Below, piece by piece: positions 62,151 through 64,000 of a stretch of 64,000 nucleotides of DNA. The notes beneath the pieces were generated by a model, which was not told the DNA's origin, ran no database searches, and saw only the letters and a program-made list of their open reading frames with translations. Every line of letters begins with the position of its first letter. Position 1 is the first letter of the stretch. The translations under genes and the position numbers were made by a program. Source of the DNA: Sulfurimonas sp. HSL3-2 (GTDB lineage: Bacteria; Campylobacterota; Campylobacteria; Campylobacterales; Sulfurimonadaceae); assembly GCF_039645965.1 (NCBI RefSeq), contig NZ_CP147917.1, forward strand, positions 1,240,001-1,304,000. The letters are read 5' to 3'.

Positions 62151-62942
62151 ATGAAACTTTTTGCTATCTTTGGAGACCCCGTGTCTCATTCACGTTCCCC
62201 GCTTATGCACAATTTTCTTTTTAAGACTCTGCGTGAAGACTCTTGCTACACAAGAGTCCACCTGACAGACGGATCAAAACTAAGAGAAACATTTTTCAAT
62301 CTTGATCTTAGCGGTGCGAATATTACCGTTCCTCATAAAGAAGCGGCATATGAAGCCTGCGATGAGATAAGAGGATTTGCAAAAGCAATAGGTGTCGTAA
62401 ATACTATTATACTTGAAGACGGCAGGCTCATAGGCTACAACACGGATGCCGACGGTTTTATGGAAGCTGTCAAACCTTTTGGAAAGATACAAAAAGTCCT
62501 TATATTAGGTGCCGGTGGGACTGCAAAAGCCTTGGCAAGCAGATTTCTTCAAGATGATGTACATGTAAGTGTGTTAAACAGAAGTGAATCTAGACTCGAT
62601 TACTTTAAAGAGTTAGGTCTTACATGTAACAGTTGGGACAGTTTTATCTGTGAAGATTATGATCTTGTCGTAAACACTACAAGTGCCGGACTCAAAGATG
62701 ATGCCTACCCTGCTCCAAAAGAGATGATAGAAGATATCCTTTCTCATACATCATATGCAGCAGATGCCATCTACGGAAAAGTGACGCCGTTTTTACAACT
62801 GACGCAGGAAAAAGGTATAACTTATAAAGACGGGGCAGATATGCTTTTATATCAAGGTGTACTGGCAAACCATCTTTTTTGCAATAAAAGATATGACTTA
62901 AAAATTACTGCAGAGATCATGCAAAAGAGCTTTGCTATCTAA
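62151..62942 (+). CDS. aroE: Shikimate dehydrogenase
   Basis: This 263-residue NADP-dependent enzyme reduces 3-dehydroshikimate to shikimate. Visible motifs: FGDPVSHSRSPLMHNF, ANITVPHKEAA with the catalytic Lys, GYNTDADGF, the Rossmann motif LILGAGGTAKALASRF and a C-terminal KDGADMLLYQG. It is 2 bp downstream of trpE, so two aromatic biosynthesis genes form one unit. Confidence 0.94.
   Translation: MKLFAIFGDPVSHSRSPLMHNFLFKTLREDSCYTRVHLTDGSKLRETFFNLDLSGANITVPHKEAAYEACDEIRGFAKAIGVVNTIILEDGRLIGYNTDADGFMEAVKPFGKIQKVLILGAGGTAKALASRFLQDDVHVSVLNRSESRLDYFKELGLTCNSWDSFICEDYDLVVNTTSAGLKDDAYPAPKEMIEDILSHTSYAADAIYGKVTPFLQLTQEKGITYKDGADMLLYQGVLANHLFCNKRYDLKITAEIMQKSFAI
62620..62629. repeat. TTACATGTAA palindrome copy 9
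   Basis: Inside aroE, in the context CTTACATGTAAC; a one-mismatch copy (GTACATGTAA) lies 62 bp upstream. Confidence 0.85.
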
Positions 62943-63052
62943 CAAATCTATTAACTCTGGTTAAATAGTAAAATACAACCGATATATTAGATTAACTAAA
63001 AAAATGATATTATCAAACATCATACAAAAAAGAAGAAAAGAGCCGGAGGACC

Positions 63053-64000
63053 ATGTTTTTTAGATCTATAATAAATATATTTAAATACAATTTTAACTTG
63101 GACTACAAAGCTATTGAGCATGAACAGTTGCTGGCTGCAGGCGAAAAGTTACCGATTATTATTTTCATAAATATATTTATCGGAGCCATTACCATTATGA
63201 TGATGTGGAGTGATGTCCCGTATAGATATCTGCTTAGTTGGATCGCATTACTGATCAGCTCCCTGCTACTGAGACTGGCATTGTATTTGACATACAAAAG
63301 ATCGACTGTGGAGACGACACCGGTATGGAACAGATACTTCATTATTACATCATTCTTCTCGGGTATTGTCTGGGGAATGGTCGGACTGCTTATCGAGTTT
63401 TATGTTGCAGAAGCACATCAAGGGTTCGAAGTCTTTATTCTCGGTGCAATGGCTGTAGGTTCTATCGTCACGGCTACATATATTAGATGGAACTATCTGG
63501 CATTTATGATCCCGATGCTTCTGTTCCCAAGTATTTATTATTTTTTACAAATTGACGTTTACCACCATTTTATGGGTGTTATGATACTTTTTTTTATGGT
63601 TGTCCTCAGCATATCTTCCATAAACTTCAGAAATATCCAAGCAGAAAGAGTGATCTCATTCAAAAAGCTCAGTAACTCAGAACAGCGCTTAAAAGAGATA
63701 ACTTCAAGTATGGGTGAAGGTATTTTGGTAATAGATAAAAACGGTATCTTAGAGTTTATGAATGCAGAAGCGGAACATATACTAGGATGGAATTTTGATG
63801 AGATAAAAAACACGGACCTGCACGACCTGATCCACTTACATGCTCATGGAGCGGATAATAGTTGTATAGTAAAAAAAGCCTATCTTCACGGTGAAAAAAA
63901 CCATTCTGAAGATGATCACTTTAAACGTAAAAACGGTGAGATTTTTCCTATATCATTAACTGCAGCACCGATCAATGACGATCATAAGACATCAGGTGCC
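63053..64000 (+). CDS. Membrane-bound PAS sensor protein (3' end outside window)
   Basis: 316 residues are visible, in frame to the window end; the ATG at 63053 has GGAGGA upstream. The N-terminus has five or six membrane helices (about residues 30-195; KLPIIIFINIFIGAITIMMM and MVGLLIEFYVAEAH are two), and then a PAS domain starts near residue 222 (ITSSMGEGILVIDKNGILEF, then LGWNFDEI). The membrane unit resembles MASE-type sensors. The output domain is not visible; in this organism GGDEF, EAL or histidine kinase outputs are all plausible. Confidence 0.8.
   Translation, partial: MFFRSIINIFKYNFNLDYKAIEHEQLLAAGEKLPIIIFINIFIGAITIMMMWSDVPYRYLLSWIALLISSLLLRLALYLTYKRSTVETTPVWNRYFIITSFFSGIVWGMVGLLIEFYVAEAHQGFEVFILGAMAVGSIVTATYIRWNYLAFMIPMLLFPSIYYFLQIDVYHHFMGVMILFFMVVLSISSINFRNIQAERVISFKKLSNSEQRLKEITSSMGEGILVIDKNGILEFMNAEAEHILGWNFDEIKNTDLHDLIHLHAHGADNSCIVKKAYLHGEKNHSEDDHFKRKNGEIFPISLTAAPINDDHKTSGA

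Noticed and set aside
16075-62629. TTACATGTAA as a hydrogenase or nickel operator
   Set aside because: All nine copies lie inside coding regions, including lysS, aroE and xer, so a promoter operator role is unlikely.

Overview
The window looks like a chromosome segment of a marine, hydrogen- and sulfur-oxidising Campylobacterota bacterium, probably Sulfurimonas or a close relative. This rests on the Helicobacter/Wolinella-type hydABC hydrogenase, a six-gene Ech-type hydrogenase, a partial sulfide:quinone-reductase-like flavoprotein, DUF1882, a class II DAHP synthase and the gene order cvpA-fur-lysS-glyA. No rRNA, tRNA, CRISPR array or complete insertion sequence was seen. Coding density is very high; the longest gene-free gaps are about 209 bp (6755-6963) and 190 bp (41448-41637), both AT-rich divergent promoter regions.

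Layout. 1-6754 (minus): NiFe-hydrogenase maturation genes hypB, hypC, hypD, then three unrelated genes (HEPN-like protein, patatin, VF530), then hypE, hypA, a DUF695/RraB-like protein and the start of a Tat-exported flavoprotein. 6964-12577 (plus): pyruvate kinase, then a TPR/beta-barrel protein, a FecR protein and a CHASE2 adenylate cyclase. 12587-21605 (minus): one coupled operon encoding a cytoplasmic hydrogenase (an 805-residue fusion of a NirB-like flavoprotein with the small subunit, plus a large subunit) followed by echABCDEF. 21730-25915: an unknown coiled-coil protein, a nickel permease, a zinc-ribbon/HTH protein overlapping a hydrogenase protease, and an HdeD-like protein. 25917-34435 (minus): hydABC, a degenerate HypF paralog, hypF and a second protease with altered metal-site residues. 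34557-41447 (minus): SH3-like protein, trmA, a GGDEF-EAL protein paired with a substrate-binding lipoprotein, fliP, motB, motA. 41638-48574 (plus): an envelope glycosyltransferase/phosphatase operon. 48577-50996 (minus): Xer recombinase, BamB-like and YfgM-like proteins. 51121-64000: gatC, an ArsC-like protein, pilT, DAHP synthase (minus), GGDEF, cvpA, fur, lysS, glyA, DUF1882, SPOR protein, trpE, aroE and a partial PAS sensor.

How it fits together. Three NiFe hydrogenases are encoded, with nickel import, all six Hyp factors and two proteases. HydABC is the quinone-reducing, Tat-exported uptake enzyme. The cytoplasmic fusion hydrogenase could pass H2 electrons to NAD(P), and Ech could use ion-motive force to reduce ferredoxin, so the coupled operon could supply both reductants for autotrophy through the reductive TCA cycle; this is inference. 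Only the two large subunits with C-terminal tails need a protease, and two proteases are present.

The most unusual signals are the two-hydrogenase operon, a fossil Tat signal inside the fusion protein, the paired degenerate maturation factors, a HEPN-like gene lodged in the hyp operon, and a strongly over-represented palindrome, TTACATGTAA, found nine times inside unrelated genes.
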